Source: JAUIAI01 sp041396685 (GTDB lineage Bacteria; Pseudomonadota; Gammaproteobacteria; Burkholderiales; Burkholderiaceae_E). Taken from it: 64,000 nt of DNA. The stretch lies in NCBI GenBank assembly GCA_041396685.1, contig JAWKYD010000003.1:371981-435980 (forward strand), written 5' to 3'. This document shows positions 25,818 to 33,703 of the stretch, in pieces. How positions within the stretch are numbered: the first letter of the stretch is position 1; each line of letters starts with the position of its first letter. The position numbers were made by a program, and so were the translations under genes. Under the pieces are notes generated by a model. It had not been told where the DNA came from and ran no database searches. It worked only from the letters and a program-made list of their open reading frames with translations.

Positions 25818-26474
25818 TCAGCGGCCGAGCGCGCTCAGCGCCCGGCCGGTGATTTCCTCGACCGTCCCCATGCCGGAGATCTCGCGGTAGCTCGGTGCGT
25901 CGCTGTCGCCGCTCGAACCCCAGCGCCGGTAATAGTCGACGAGCGGGCTGGTCTGCTCGTGATACACCTGCAGTCGCTTGCGGACGGTGTCCTCACGGTC
26001 GTCGTCGCGCTGCACGAGCGCTTCGCCGGTTTCGTCGTCGAGACCTTGCCGCTGCGGCGGATTGAAGGTGACGTGATACGTGCGGCCGCTGCCGGGGTGT
26101 ACCCGACGGCCACTCATGCGCTCGATGATCGCTTCGTCTGGAACGGCGATCTCGAGCACGAAGTCGAGTCCGACCTTCGCATCGCGCAAGGCGTCGGCCT
26201 GCGGGATCGTGCGCGGAAAGCCGTCGAACAGATAGCCCGCGGCGCAGTCTGGTTGCGCGAGCCGGTCCTTGACCAGGCCGATGATGAGGTCGTCGGAGAC
26301 CAGACCGCCGCTATCCATGACTTGTTTGGCCGCCAAGCCGAGCGGCGTGCCGGCCTTCACGGCTGCACGTAGCATGTCACCGGTGGAAATCTGCGGGATC
26401 GAGAATTCCTTGCAGATGAACGCGGCCTGTGTCCCTTTACCGGCACCTGGCGGACCGAGCAGAATCAAGCGCAT
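25818..26474 (-). CDS. adk: Adenylate kinase
   Basis: A 218-residue enzyme that interconverts ATP, ADP and AMP. The P-loop GPPGAGKGT is at residues 7-15, the AMP-binding ISTGDMLR follows, then LFDGFPRT and the long LID with SGRRVHPGSGRTYHVTFNPP. The LID has no zinc-binding cysteines, as in other Gram-negative enzymes. It ends the lpxK-trm112-kdsB-adk line, 282 bases after kdsB. Confidence 0.97.
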   Translation of the reverse strand: MRLILLGPPGAGKGTQAAFICKEFSIPQISTGDMLRAAVKAGTPLGLAAKQVMDSGGLVSDDLIIGLVKDRLAQPDCAAGYLFDGFPRTIPQADALRDAKVGLDFVLEIAVPDEAIIERMSGRRVHPGSGRTYHVTFNPPQRQGLDDETGEALVQRDDDREDTVRKRLQVYHEQTSPLVDYYRRWGSSGDSDAPSYREISGMGTVEEITGRALSALGR

Positions 26475-26756
26475 CGGGGCGTGCTCCTAAACGAGTTGAT
26501 TAGTTATATTGACTGATTGAACGAAAGGCGAAGGGCGGCCGGGCGCACCGGGATGGTTCGTTTCGCGACCCGTTCACGAGCGGACGCCCCCATGTGGCAT
26601 GGCCGCTCGGCAAATACGGTGCCCGGAGTGTACCGTCGCTGACGCCGCGCAACGATGCCCGGGCGGCGGGTTACGTGCATTGTGCCCGGCCCGTGCTTTC
26701 ACGGGGCTGACCGCGCAAGACGCCCCCGACCATCCGATGTCGCCCGTTCGCTTGCG

Positions 26757-27506
26757 TCAGCCCGGCGAAAGCATCGCGCGAGCGCGGGCCAGGTCATCGG
26801 GCGTGTCGATGCCCGCACCGGGGTCGGCATCCAGCTTGACGACGACGATATCGTGGCCGTGCCAGAGGGCACGCAATTGCTCCAGTGATTCCAGCGACTC
26901 GATCGGGGCCGGGGCCAAGGCGGGAAACGAGCGCAGGAACCCGACCCGGTAGCCATAAATGCCGATGTGCCGCAACGTCGACCCGGCGGCTTCGGGCGAC
27001 CAACCGCGGGCATGGTCGCGCGCGAGCGGAATCGGTGCGCGCGAGAAATACAGCGCCCGGCCGTCGGCGCGGCAGACCACCTTGACGACGTTCGGGTTGT
27101 GGAAGGTGGTCGCGTCGTGAATGGCATGGGCGGCAGTCGACATCGCGCAGTCGGGCCGGCCGGCCAACGCAGCGGCGACTTCTCGCAGGATGGCCGGTGG
27201 CATGAACGGCTCGTCACCCTGCAGGTTGACGACGATCTCGTCATCGGTCAGGCCCAGTGCCTCGGCGGCCTCGGCGAGGCGATCGGTGCCCGAAGCATGG
27301 TCGGCGCGGGTCATCACGGCTTCGAATCCGGCATCGCGCACGGCCGTCGCGATGCGGTCGTCGTCGGTAGCGACTGCCAGACGGTCGGGGCCCGCCTGTG
27401 CGGCCGTCTCGGCGACGCGAACGATCATGGGCTTGCCCGCGAGATCGGCCAGCGGTTTGCCGGGCAGACGGCTCGACGCCATGCGCGCCGGAATCAGGAT
27501 GTTCAT
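26757..27506 (-). CDS. kdsB: 3-deoxy-manno-octulosonate cytidylyltransferase
   Basis: A 249-residue cytoplasmic enzyme that activates Kdo as CMP-Kdo for lipopolysaccharide core synthesis. It opens with IPARMASSRLPGKPLADLAGKPM, the nucleotide-binding signature. Metal and substrate segments NLQGDEPFMP and FSRAPIP are present. It begins 5 bases after the Trm112-like gene and is near lpxK, fitting an LPS-linked operon. Confidence 0.96.
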   Translation of the reverse strand: MNILIPARMASSRLPGKPLADLAGKPMIVRVAETAAQAGPDRLAVATDDDRIATAVRDAGFEAVMTRADHASGTDRLAEAAEALGLTDDEIVVNLQGDEPFMPPAILREVAAALAGRPDCAMSTAAHAIHDATTFHNPNVVKVVCRADGRALYFSRAPIPLARDHARGWSPEAAGSTLRHIGIYGYRVGFLRSFPALAPAPIESLESLEQLRALWHGHDIVVVKLDADPGAGIDTPDDLARARAMLSPG

Positions 27507-27511
27507 GCCCG

Positions 27512-27721
27512 TCAGGTCACCTGGGTCGGTCCCGCTTCCAGGGACCGGGCTTCGTCGACCAGCATGATGGGAATGTCGTCGCGAACCGGGAAAGCGAGGG
27601 AATCGCGCGAGCAGATCAGTTCGAGCTGCGCGTCGGCCGGTCGCAGCGGGCTGTCCCGTTGCACGCGCAATGAGCCCTTGCAGATCGGGCAGACGAGAAT
27701 TTCAAGTAGATGTCGGTCCAC
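27512..27721 (-). CDS. Trm112 family protein
   Basis: A 69-residue protein with LLEILVCPICKGSL at the start and LICSRDSLAFPVRDDIPIML at the end, the Trm112/YcaR pattern. Only the first CxxC pair and one later Cys are present, so zinc binding may be partial. The GTG start at 27721 lies inside the end of lpxK (20-base overlap), giving the expected short N-terminus. Bacterial members are small companions of lpxK-kdsB with poorly defined function. In eukaryotes and archaea Trm112 activates methyltransferases. Confidence 0.85.
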   Translation of the reverse strand: MDRHLLEILVCPICKGSLRVQRDSPLRPADAQLELICSRDSLAFPVRDDIPIMLVDEARSLEAGPTQVT

Positions 27722-28796
27722 GCAGCGCCTCTTCGAGCCAGTCGAGCAGTGCCGGATCGGGCAGGGCTCGCACACAGGCGACGAACAGTCGTCCGTCGTC
27801 GTCGAGCGGGCATTTTACGGCGTCCTTCTCGGTCATCAGGATCGCTGGCTCGTCGAGTGCGTGCCACCAGCGCGGTTCGGGCGTGCGATGGTCGCCCGGA
27901 CGCAGTTCGCGCATCCGCAGACCCAGTGAGTGCAACATCGAGAAGAATCCGTCGGGTCGCGCGATGCCTGCGACGGCGGCCACTCGCTGCCGTCGCAGGC
28001 GTTGCAGCAGCGCGGTCGAGGCTGGGCCGTCTTGCTCCGGGCGAGCCCCCGATCGCCAGTCGGCCAGCGATACGACACCGGAGAAGGCAAGCCGGCTGAG
28101 GTGCCAGCGGCGGTGGGCGACGGGTCGCGGTGCGGGCTCGCCGTCGGCGCCGAGGTTTTGAATCAGCGCATCGAAGGTGGCCGCCGCCCGTGGACCTTCG
28201 CGCAGGGGGCCGGCCGGCAGCAGGCGTCCATTGCCCAGGCCCCGTCGGTCGAACACTGCCAGTTCCAGATCGCGAGGCAGCGCTTCGTGCTGCAGGCCAT
28301 CGTCGCTGATCACGAGCTGCGTGTCGGGGCATTCGCGCATCAGCAACGCCAAAGCGGCGCCACGCCGGCGACCGGCATAGACGGGCAGGCCCGAGCGCAG
28401 GGCCATCAGGGTGGCCTCATCACCGTCGCGTGCCGCGTCGGGATCGTCGGGGTCGACGCGCCGCGGGGGGTCGACCGCCTGCGCGGCGCCGTCGCCGCGC
28501 GCGAGCAGGCCGACTCGCCATCCGCGCGCGCGCAGGTCCTCGGCGAGTGCCAGGCAGATCGGTGTCTTGCCGCTGCCCCCTGCAACCAGGTTGCCGACGA
28601 CGACGATTCTCGGCCGGGGCGCCGGGTCGGATCGCCGCCGGGCTTGCTTGGCGGCATGGATGCGCGCGCGTCGCGCGCCGGAAACGCGCGCCGTCAGCAA
28701 CGCGGGCAGACGCAGCGCTTGCAGCCACCAAGGCAGAACGCCGTGCTCGTACCATGCCTCGAGCAGGCGTTGCTCGAGCCGTGCACGCACGCTCAT
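27702..28796 (-). CDS. lpxK: Tetraacyldisaccharide 4'-kinase
   Basis: A 364-residue membrane-associated kinase that adds the 4'-phosphate to the lipid A precursor. An N-terminal amphipathic/hydrophobic helix (WWLQALRLPALL) is followed by a Walker A of the LpxK type, GNLVAGGSGKTP, at residues 68-79. DDGLQHEALPRDLELAVFD contains the conserved DDGxQH. The C-terminal region ends with ILMTEKDAVKC. The frame is open upstream of 28796, but the ATG there gives the usual N-terminus. Confidence 0.95.
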   Translation of the reverse strand: MSVRARLEQRLLEAWYEHGVLPWWLQALRLPALLTARVSGARRARIHAAKQARRRSDPAPRPRIVVVGNLVAGGSGKTPICLALAEDLRARGWRVGLLARGDGAAQAVDPPRRVDPDDPDAARDGDEATLMALRSGLPVYAGRRRGAALALLMRECPDTQLVISDDGLQHEALPRDLELAVFDRRGLGNGRLLPAGPLREGPRAAATFDALIQNLGADGEPAPRPVAHRRWHLSRLAFSGVVSLADWRSGARPEQDGPASTALLQRLRRQRVAAVAGIARPDGFFSMLHSLGLRMRELRPGDHRTPEPRWWHALDEPAILMTEKDAVKCPLDDDGRLFVACVRALPDPALLDWLEEALRGPTST

Positions 28797-28869
28797 CCGG
28801 CACGACCCGGCGGCTGAGGGACAGACCAGTCGCGAACCCGGCCCATGGCGGCGTCGATTGCGCCGGTGA

Positions 28870-29295
28870 TCAGCGCGGCGCTGGCTCGCCCTGTGCCGCG
28901 AACGTGACCCGCTCGAGCCCAGCGCGGCGGGCCGCGTCGAGGACACCGATCACGGCCTGGTGCGTCGCGCCGGCATCGGCGTAGATCACGACCATGCGCT
29001 CTTTGCGCGTAGCCGCTTCATCGCGCAGAGCGGCGGCCAGTGCCGGCTGCGAGAGCGGCTCGTCCGGGCGATCCGCGAGCCGGTACTGACCGTCGGCCGT
29101 GACCGCGACCACGATGTCGCGAGCCTGTTCGGCAACCGCGGTCGACGATGCCGAGGGTAGATCGACCTTGAGCTGCGTATAGCGGCTGAAGGTCATCGTC
29201 ACCATCAGGAAGATGAGGATCACCAACAACAGGTCGATCAGCGGGATGAAGTTGATCTCCGGCTCTTCGGGGGTTCGCAGGGGCCGGAAGTTCAT
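28870..29295 (-). CDS. exbD: ExbD/TolR family biopolymer transport protein
   Basis: A 141-residue inner-membrane protein with one N-terminal membrane helix and a periplasmic domain. The essential membrane Asp is in NFIPLIDLLLVILIFLMV. With the ExbB/TolQ-type partner it forms a proton-driven motor that energises outer-membrane transport or envelope processes. Its ATG overlaps the stop of the partner gene (ATGA). No TonB gene is adjacent, which is usual for this lpxK-linked copy. Confidence 0.92.
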   Translation of the reverse strand: MNFRPLRTPEEPEINFIPLIDLLLVILIFLMVTMTFSRYTQLKVDLPSASSTAVAEQARDIVVAVTADGQYRLADRPDEPLSQPALAAALRDEAATRKERMVVIYADAGATHQAVIGVLDAARRAGLERVTFAAQGEPAPR

Positions 29296-29906
29296 CGTCG
29301 CTCCGCTTGCACCCGGATCAGCGCATCGGTGAGGCGCACCGCCTGTTGCTCCATGTCGGTCATGTAGTGCTCGACCCGGGCGCGGAAGTGCCGGTAGAAG
29401 ATAAGCGACGGAATGGCGATCAGGATTCCGAAGGCCGTGTTGTAGAGCGCGACCGAGATTCCGTAGGCGAGCCGCTCGGGATCGAGCCCCGAGGGTGACT
29501 GGGATCCGAAGATCTCGATCATGCCGACCACGGTGCCGAACAGCCCGAGCAGGGGCGCCGTGGTCGCAACCGTGCCGAGCGCCGACAGGTACCGGCCGAG
29601 ATCGTGATTGACCGCCCGGCCTGCTTCCTCCATGGCCTCCTTGATCGCGGCCCGCGATTGACCCGCGTGCGCGATGCCGGCGGCCAGAACCTTGCCCAGC
29701 GGCGAAGAACGCTCCAGCTTGGCGACGATCTCAGCCGTGATCTGACGGTTCTTGATCAGCAGCAGGACTTCGTCGACGAGGCCGGCCGGCAGGATCTGAG
29801 CGCGACGCAGGGAAATGAAACGCTCGACCACGAGCGCAACCGAAATGATGGAGGCGAGCACCAGAAACCAGACGGGCCACCCCGCGGCCTTGATCAGGGA
29901 AAACAA
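29292..29906 (-). CDS. exbB: MotA/TolQ/ExbB family proton channel protein
   Basis: A 204-residue inner-membrane protein with three membrane segments: residues about 8-30, and the pair around TVATTAPLLGLFGTVVGMIE and GISVALYNTAFGILIAIPSL. These carry the family Thr and Gly residues lining the proton path. Start is set at TTG 29906, 8 bases after a GGAGA, giving the expected LFSLIKAAGWP N-terminus; no ATG fits. It is translationally coupled to exbD and divergent from xseA. Confidence 0.9.
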   Translation of the reverse strand: MFSLIKAAGWPVWFLVLASIISVALVVERFISLRRAQILPAGLVDEVLLLIKNRQITAEIVAKLERSSPLGKVLAAGIAHAGQSRAAIKEAMEEAGRAVNHDLGRYLSALGTVATTAPLLGLFGTVVGMIEIFGSQSPSGLDPERLAYGISVALYNTAFGILIAIPSLIFYRHFRARVEHYMTDMEQQAVRLTDALIRVQAERR

Positions 29907-30091
29907 CGGGCATTCTCCGTAAGCATCAGTGTTCTTTGGGCCGGCTTTCGATCGCGACGGACGGGCCGTGTCTTTTTGCGCCAGCGATTGTCGGTCATTT
30001 TCGATTTTCTGGTTTTTTCGCTCACTTCGACAAGTCGTCGGCAGACGAGGCGCATCGCAATTCGAAACCGGTGTCTGCCAAAATGCCGCGG

Positions 30092-31456
30092 ATGAACCCG
30101 CAATCGAACGAATCGCAGGCCGATCTCGCGGCCGATCGGCGCGTGGTCCTGCCGGTGGCGACACTCAATCGGCAGGTCGCGCGACTTCTCGAACGCAGCT
30201 TTCCGCTCGTCTGGGTGGTTGGCGAGGTCTCCAATCTCACGCGGGCCGCCAGCGGTCACTGCTATTTCTCGCTCAAGGACGCTCAGGCTCAGGTGCGTGC
30301 GGTGATGTTCCGTTCGCGCGTGCGCGCCGTCGGACAGTTGCTGCGCAACGGGCAGCGGGTCGAGGCATTGGCGGCGGTTTCCCTCTACGAGGCGCGTGGT
30401 GACTTCCAGCTCAACGTCGAGTCCCTGCGCCTGGCCGGGGCCGGCGATCTGCATCAGGCATTCGTCGCTCTTCGCGACCGCTTACAGGCGGAGGGCCTGT
30501 TCGACGAGTCTCTCAAGCGGCCGTTGCCGCGCCGCGTAAGCACGGTCGGTGTCGTCACTTCGTTGCAGGCGGCCGCACTGCGTGACGTGCTGGCGACGCT
30601 GGCGGCGCGTGCGCCGCAGGTCGAGGTGATCGTCTACCCATCGGCGGTTCAAGGGGTAGAGGCGCCGGCGGCATTGGTGCGGGCGCTGGCTGCCGCCGCC
30701 GATCATGCGCTTGCGGACGTCCTGCTGCTGGTACGGGGCGGCGGTTCGCTCGAGGACCTCTGGGCGTTCAACGACGAGCAGCTCGCGCGGGCGATCCGGC
30801 GCTCACCGATTCCGGTCGTGGCCGGTGTCGGCCACGAGTCCGACGTCACGATCGCCGATTTCGCGGCCGATCGGCGCGCCGCCACGCCAACCGCGGCTGC
30901 AGCCGCCGCGGTCACCGACCGGCGCGAGTCGGTCGCTCAGTTGCGCGGCCTCGTTCAGCGCCTGCTGCGCGCCGGACAGCGCCAGCACGAGCAGCGTTGG
31001 CAGCGGCTCGACCTGGCGTTGCGTGGCCTGCCTGCGCCCTGGCTGCAGTGGCGGGCGCGTCGCGACCGCCTCGGTCGTGCGGCCGTCGGCTTGTCCAGAG
31101 CCGGCCGGCACACGCTTGCCGATGCGGTTGCGCGACTGGCAAGGCGCGAACGCGACCTCAGGGCGCCCGATCTGCGCGCTGCCGATGTGCGCGTCGCCCA
31201 TGCCGCGACGCGCCTTTCCGTGGCAATCGACCGGGCATTGGAGCGCGCGCGAGCGCGCGAAGCCGCCGCTGCGGGACGTCTCGCAGCGATCAGTCCGCAG
31301 GCAGTGCTCGAACGTGGCTATGCGGTACTGACGGACGCCGGCGGCCAGGTGTTGACCGGGATCGGTCAGGTCGCGGTGGGCGCGAGCATCGAGGCCCGTC
31401 TCGCCGACGGTCACCTTTCGGCCACGGTCACGGGCCGGAAAGGAAAAGACCGCTGA
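30092..31456 (+). CDS. xseA: Exodeoxyribonuclease VII large subunit
   Basis: A 454-residue subunit of the single-strand DNA exonuclease. The N-terminal OB domain has FPLVWVVGEVSNLTRAASGH. The catalytic domain has GVVTSLQAAALRD, LLLVRGGGSLEDLWAFND and VVAGVGHESDVTIADFAAD. A long coiled-coil arginine-rich C-terminal region follows. The frame is open from 29936, but the ATG at 30092 (or 30083) gives the usual N-terminus. The stop codon sits inside a strong terminator. xseB is not in the window. Confidence 0.94.
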   Translation: MNPQSNESQADLAADRRVVLPVATLNRQVARLLERSFPLVWVVGEVSNLTRAASGHCYFSLKDAQAQVRAVMFRSRVRAVGQLLRNGQRVEALAAVSLYEARGDFQLNVESLRLAGAGDLHQAFVALRDRLQAEGLFDESLKRPLPRRVSTVGVVTSLQAAALRDVLATLAARAPQVEVIVYPSAVQGVEAPAALVRALAAAADHALADVLLLVRGGGSLEDLWAFNDEQLARAIRRSPIPVVAGVGHESDVTIADFAADRRAATPTAAAAAAVTDRRESVAQLRGLVQRLLRAGQRQHEQRWQRLDLALRGLPAPWLQWRARRDRLGRAAVGLSRAGRHTLADAVARLARRERDLRAPDLRAADVRVAHAATRLSVAIDRALERARAREAAAAGRLAAISPQAVLERGYAVLTDAGGQVLTGIGQVAVGASIEARLADGHLSATVTGRKGKDR

Positions 31457-31470
31457 TCCAGCGGTCTTTT
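31444..31470. terminator. Rho-independent terminator overlapping the end of xseA
   Basis: Twelve-base perfect arms AAAAGACCGCTG and CAGCGGTCTTTT with a 3-base loop. The TGA of xseA lies at the top of the left arm. A-tract and T-tract on both sides make it usable from either strand. Confidence 0.85.
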
Positions 31471-31510
31471 CCCGGGCCCGGTGCAATCCTGCAAGCCCGG
31501 GACATGCACT

Positions 31511-31762
31511 TCAGGTCTTGGACTTGGTCAACATGCCCCAGACCAGCACGACGATGATCGCGCCGATGATCGAGCCGATCCATCCGGCGCCCTGGCCGGC
31601 CCGGTAGATACCGAGCGCCTGGCCCCCATAAGAGGCCACCAGCGAGCCAACCACACCCAACAGCATCGTGACGATGATGCCGCCGCCTTGTTTGCCCGGC
31701 ACGATCAACTTGGCGATCGCGCCGACGATCAATCCGACGACCAGTGTTCCGATAATGCCCAT
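31511..31762 (-). CDS. GlsB/YeaQ/YmgE family stress response membrane protein
   Basis: An 83-residue inner-membrane protein with three glycine-rich hydrophobic segments: IIGTLVVGLIVGAIAKLIVPG, VTMLLGVVGSLVASY and IGSIIGAIIVVLVWG. These match the transglycosylase-associated/GlsB family, induced by stress in several bacteria. No catalytic role is established. A GGAGGAGA sequence precedes the ATG. It lies just downstream of sodB on the same strand, so it may be read through from sodB. Confidence 0.88.
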   Translation of the reverse strand: MGIIGTLVVGLIVGAIAKLIVPGKQGGGIIVTMLLGVVGSLVASYGGQALGIYRAGQGAGWIGSIIGAIIVVLVWGMLTKSKT

Positions 31763-31793
31763 TTAGGCTCTCCTCCCGGGGCGTGCCAGTTGT

Positions 31794-32372
31794 TTACTTC
31801 ATGTTGCCGGCTGCGAATTCCCAATTGGCCAGGTTCCAGAACGCACCAAGGTAGTTGGGTCGGCTATTGCGGTAATCGATGTAGTAGGCGTGCTCCCAGA
31901 CGTCACAGGTGAGCAGGGCCGTATCGGCGCCGGTCAGCGGCGTGCCAGCGTTGCTGGTGTTGACGATATCGAGGCTGCCATCGGCCTTTTGCACGAGCCA
32001 GGTCCAGCCGGAGCCGAAGTTGCCCGCCGCAGACTTGTTGAAGGCCTCCTTGAAGGCGTCGAACGAGCCCCACTTGGCGTTGATCGCATCGCCGAGCTTG
32101 CCCGACGGTGCGCCGCCGCCGTCGGGCGAGAGTCCGTTCCAGTAGAAGGTGTGATTCCACACCTGCGCCGCATTGTTGAACAGGCCGCCGTCGGACTTGC
32201 GCACGATGTCTTCCAGCGAGGAATTCTCGTGCTCGGTGCCCTTGATCAGGTTGTTCAGGTTGGTGACATAGGTCTGGTGGTGTTTGCCGTAGTGGAACTC
32301 GAGCGTCTCTTTCGAGATGTGCGGTGCGAGCGCGTCCATGGCGTACGGTAGGGGAGGTAGTTTGTGCTCCAT
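31794..32372 (-). CDS. sodB: Superoxide dismutase [Fe]
   Basis: A 192-residue cytoplasmic enzyme that dismutates superoxide. Metal ligands are His27, His74, Asp157 and His161 (in DVWEHAYYIDY). The iron-type signature is AAQVWNHTFYWNGLSP with AGNFGSGW. Length fits FeSOD. AAGGA precedes the ATG. A TATACAAT on the minus strand at 32477-32484 is a possible -10 box, leaving a leader of about 100 bases. Confidence 0.96.
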   Translation of the reverse strand: MEHKLPPLPYAMDALAPHISKETLEFHYGKHHQTYVTNLNNLIKGTEHENSSLEDIVRKSDGGLFNNAAQVWNHTFYWNGLSPDGGGAPSGKLGDAINAKWGSFDAFKEAFNKSAAGNFGSGWTWLVQKADGSLDIVNTSNAGTPLTGADTALLTCDVWEHAYYIDYRNSRPNYLGAFWNLANWEFAAGNMK

Positions 32373-32769
32373 GCTGATGTCCTTTGCTAATTGTTAGTTG
32401 ATGGGATTGGTGGTTCGCTGCCGAGCGGCATCCGCACGAAACCACCGACACGCGGCGATGCGGCAACCTCAAATTCATTGTATAGGCTTGCCACGAACCC
32501 ACGACGGCGGCGCGCCAAATGCTGGCGGGTCGGCGATCGTCGACGAATCGTGCTAATGCGGGGGCGGCTCGGCAATGCGGGGGCGGCACGGTCATGCGGG
32601 AACGGCACGGTCATGCGGGAACGGCACGGTCATGCGGGAACGGCACGGTCATGCGGGGGCGGCTTGCGCCTCGCAGCGACGGTTCGGCATCTCGCCGATC
32701 GCCGCGCAAACGGCCCGCGGGGAGCAGGCTCGTCGCTGGTGTTGCCCGGCTGTCGCTGGTGTTGCCCGG
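32373..32769. other. Intergenic region with tandem repeats, between sodB and the DUF192 gene
   Basis: A 397-base gap containing the sodB leader, six 19-base tandem repeats (32555-32668) and most of a 20-base tandem duplication (32732-32771). Open frames across the repeats encode only repeat-derived peptides and are not credible genes. Confidence 0.6.
32555..32668. repeat. Six tandem copies of a 19-bp unit
   Basis: Exactly 114 bases, six units of 19. The three central copies are identical (CATGCGGGAACGGCACGGT); the outer copies differ at a few positions, with GGGGG replacing GGGAA. There are no spacers, so this is not CRISPR. The pattern suggests slippage expansion. Confidence 0.9.
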
Positions 32770-32771
32770 CT
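32732..32771. repeat. 20-bp perfect tandem duplication at the end of the DUF192 gene
   Basis: Two adjacent identical copies of a 20-base unit containing TCGCTGGTGTTGCCCGGC. The second copy ends at 32771, inside the TAG stop codon of the DUF192 gene. Confidence 0.85.
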
Positions 32772-33339
32772 ATTTCTCGAACAGGGTCGCGTTGCGCAGA
32801 TGGGTGCCCGCGCCGATGCCCTTGCCAGCAAACCATCCTTGGGACATCTCGAGCGCGAAGCGGACCGGTCCCGGCGGACAGTGCGTTTCCTCGCTCAGCG
32901 CTGCCATGTCCTGAATATCGGTTATCAGGCCTTTTTGATCGATGAACGCGATTGAAAGCGGGGTTGGCGTGTTTTTCATCCAGAAGCAGTGCACCGCGGA
33001 CTGCTCGAACACGAACAACATGCCGCGATTGAGGCCCAGAGGCGGGCGGTGCATGAGCCCCATCTGGCGGCTCGCCGGGGTGTCGGCAACCTCGGCGACG
33101 ATGACGTGCATTCCGGCGTTGAGCCGGATCTCCGGTAGCGGCGGCTGCGCCTCTTCAGGCGCGGCCGCCGCGGCCAGCGGCCACCATGCCACCAGCAGCG
33201 CCACCGCGCCAGTCAGGCTCAGTCGCTTCGCGATCGGGCCGTGGTGGCCCGCCGGATGGCGGCCGGCACGGCCGCCGTGGGCGAGCTCAGCGCTCGCGAG
33301 GTTTCCGCTGGGTTCGATCGTCACCGTCGTTGGAAGCAT
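32770..33339 (-). CDS. DUF192 domain-containing protein, probably exported
   Basis: About 189 residues. After a polar leader there is a signal-peptide-like stretch, KRLSLTGAVALLVAWWPLAAAAA, then the DUF192 domain with VEVADTPASRQMGLMHR-like order, GMLFVFE and FWMKNTPTPLSIAFID. Family function is unknown; members are periplasmic or membrane-anchored. The start is uncertain: ATGs at 33342 and 33339 and a GTG at 33324 are in frame and all overlap the preceding small gene. No in-frame start lies nearer the signal peptide. Confidence 0.75.
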   Translation of the reverse strand: MLPTTVTIEPSGNLASAELAHGGRAGRHPAGHHGPIAKRLSLTGAVALLVAWWPLAAAAAPEEAQPPLPEIRLNAGMHVIVAEVADTPASRQMGLMHRPPLGLNRGMLFVFEQSAVHCFWMKNTPTPLSIAFIDQKGLITDIQDMAALSEETHCPPGPVRFALEMSQGWFAGKGIGAGTHLRNATLFEK

Positions 33340-33523
33340 CATCGCTGGCGTCGGGTTGCTTGTGGAAACTCTGGCCATAGGCGAGACCGGGCGGGAGACG
33401 GCGCGCCATCTCCTGCTCGACCCGGGCGTTGTCGATGCCGACAGCATCGGCAGTGGCCGCGAATGCCGGACCAGCCGTGGCGAGCAGGACCGAGAATATC
33501 AGGGCGGGGCGGATCAGTTGCAT
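33287..33523 (-). CDS. Small hypothetical exported protein
   Basis: A 78-residue frame starting MQLIRPALIFSVLLATAGPAFA, a textbook signal peptide with an AFA cleavage site. A charged mature part follows, ending in a run of Asp and Arg. A GGAG lies about 10 bases before the ATG. It overlaps the start of the DUF192 gene by about 50 bases on the same strand, suggesting coupling. I recognise no family. The signal peptide and ribosome binding site make it more likely real than a shadow. Confidence 0.55.
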   Translation of the reverse strand: MQLIRPALIFSVLLATAGPAFAATADAVGIDNARVEQEMARRLPPGLAYGQSFHKQPDASDDASNDGDDRTQRKPRER

Positions 33524-33703
33524 CTGGGGTGCTCCGAGGAAGTGAAAGACATACCGCGGTTCAGGGTGGTGGTGCGCAAGACGGGCGCGCGGCTGCGCGT
33601 TCGGGCGTCGTCTGCGAGTCGAAGGCGTGCACGCGTTCCATTGGCGGCCAGTCGCGTGAGTCAGGCATAATCCGCGTTTTACCCGCCAAAAGAGATTTTC
33701 GCC

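Noticed and set aside
32555..32668. CRISPR array
   Set aside because: Units are directly adjacent with no spacers, and no cas genes are present.
32391..32955. Several overlapping plus-strand frames across the 19-bp repeats
   Set aside because: Their proteins are translated repeat units with no start signal or domain.
33641..33671. icd promoter TTGGCG/CATAAT
   Set aside because: The spacer is 19 bases and both hexamers are weak; not strong enough to list.
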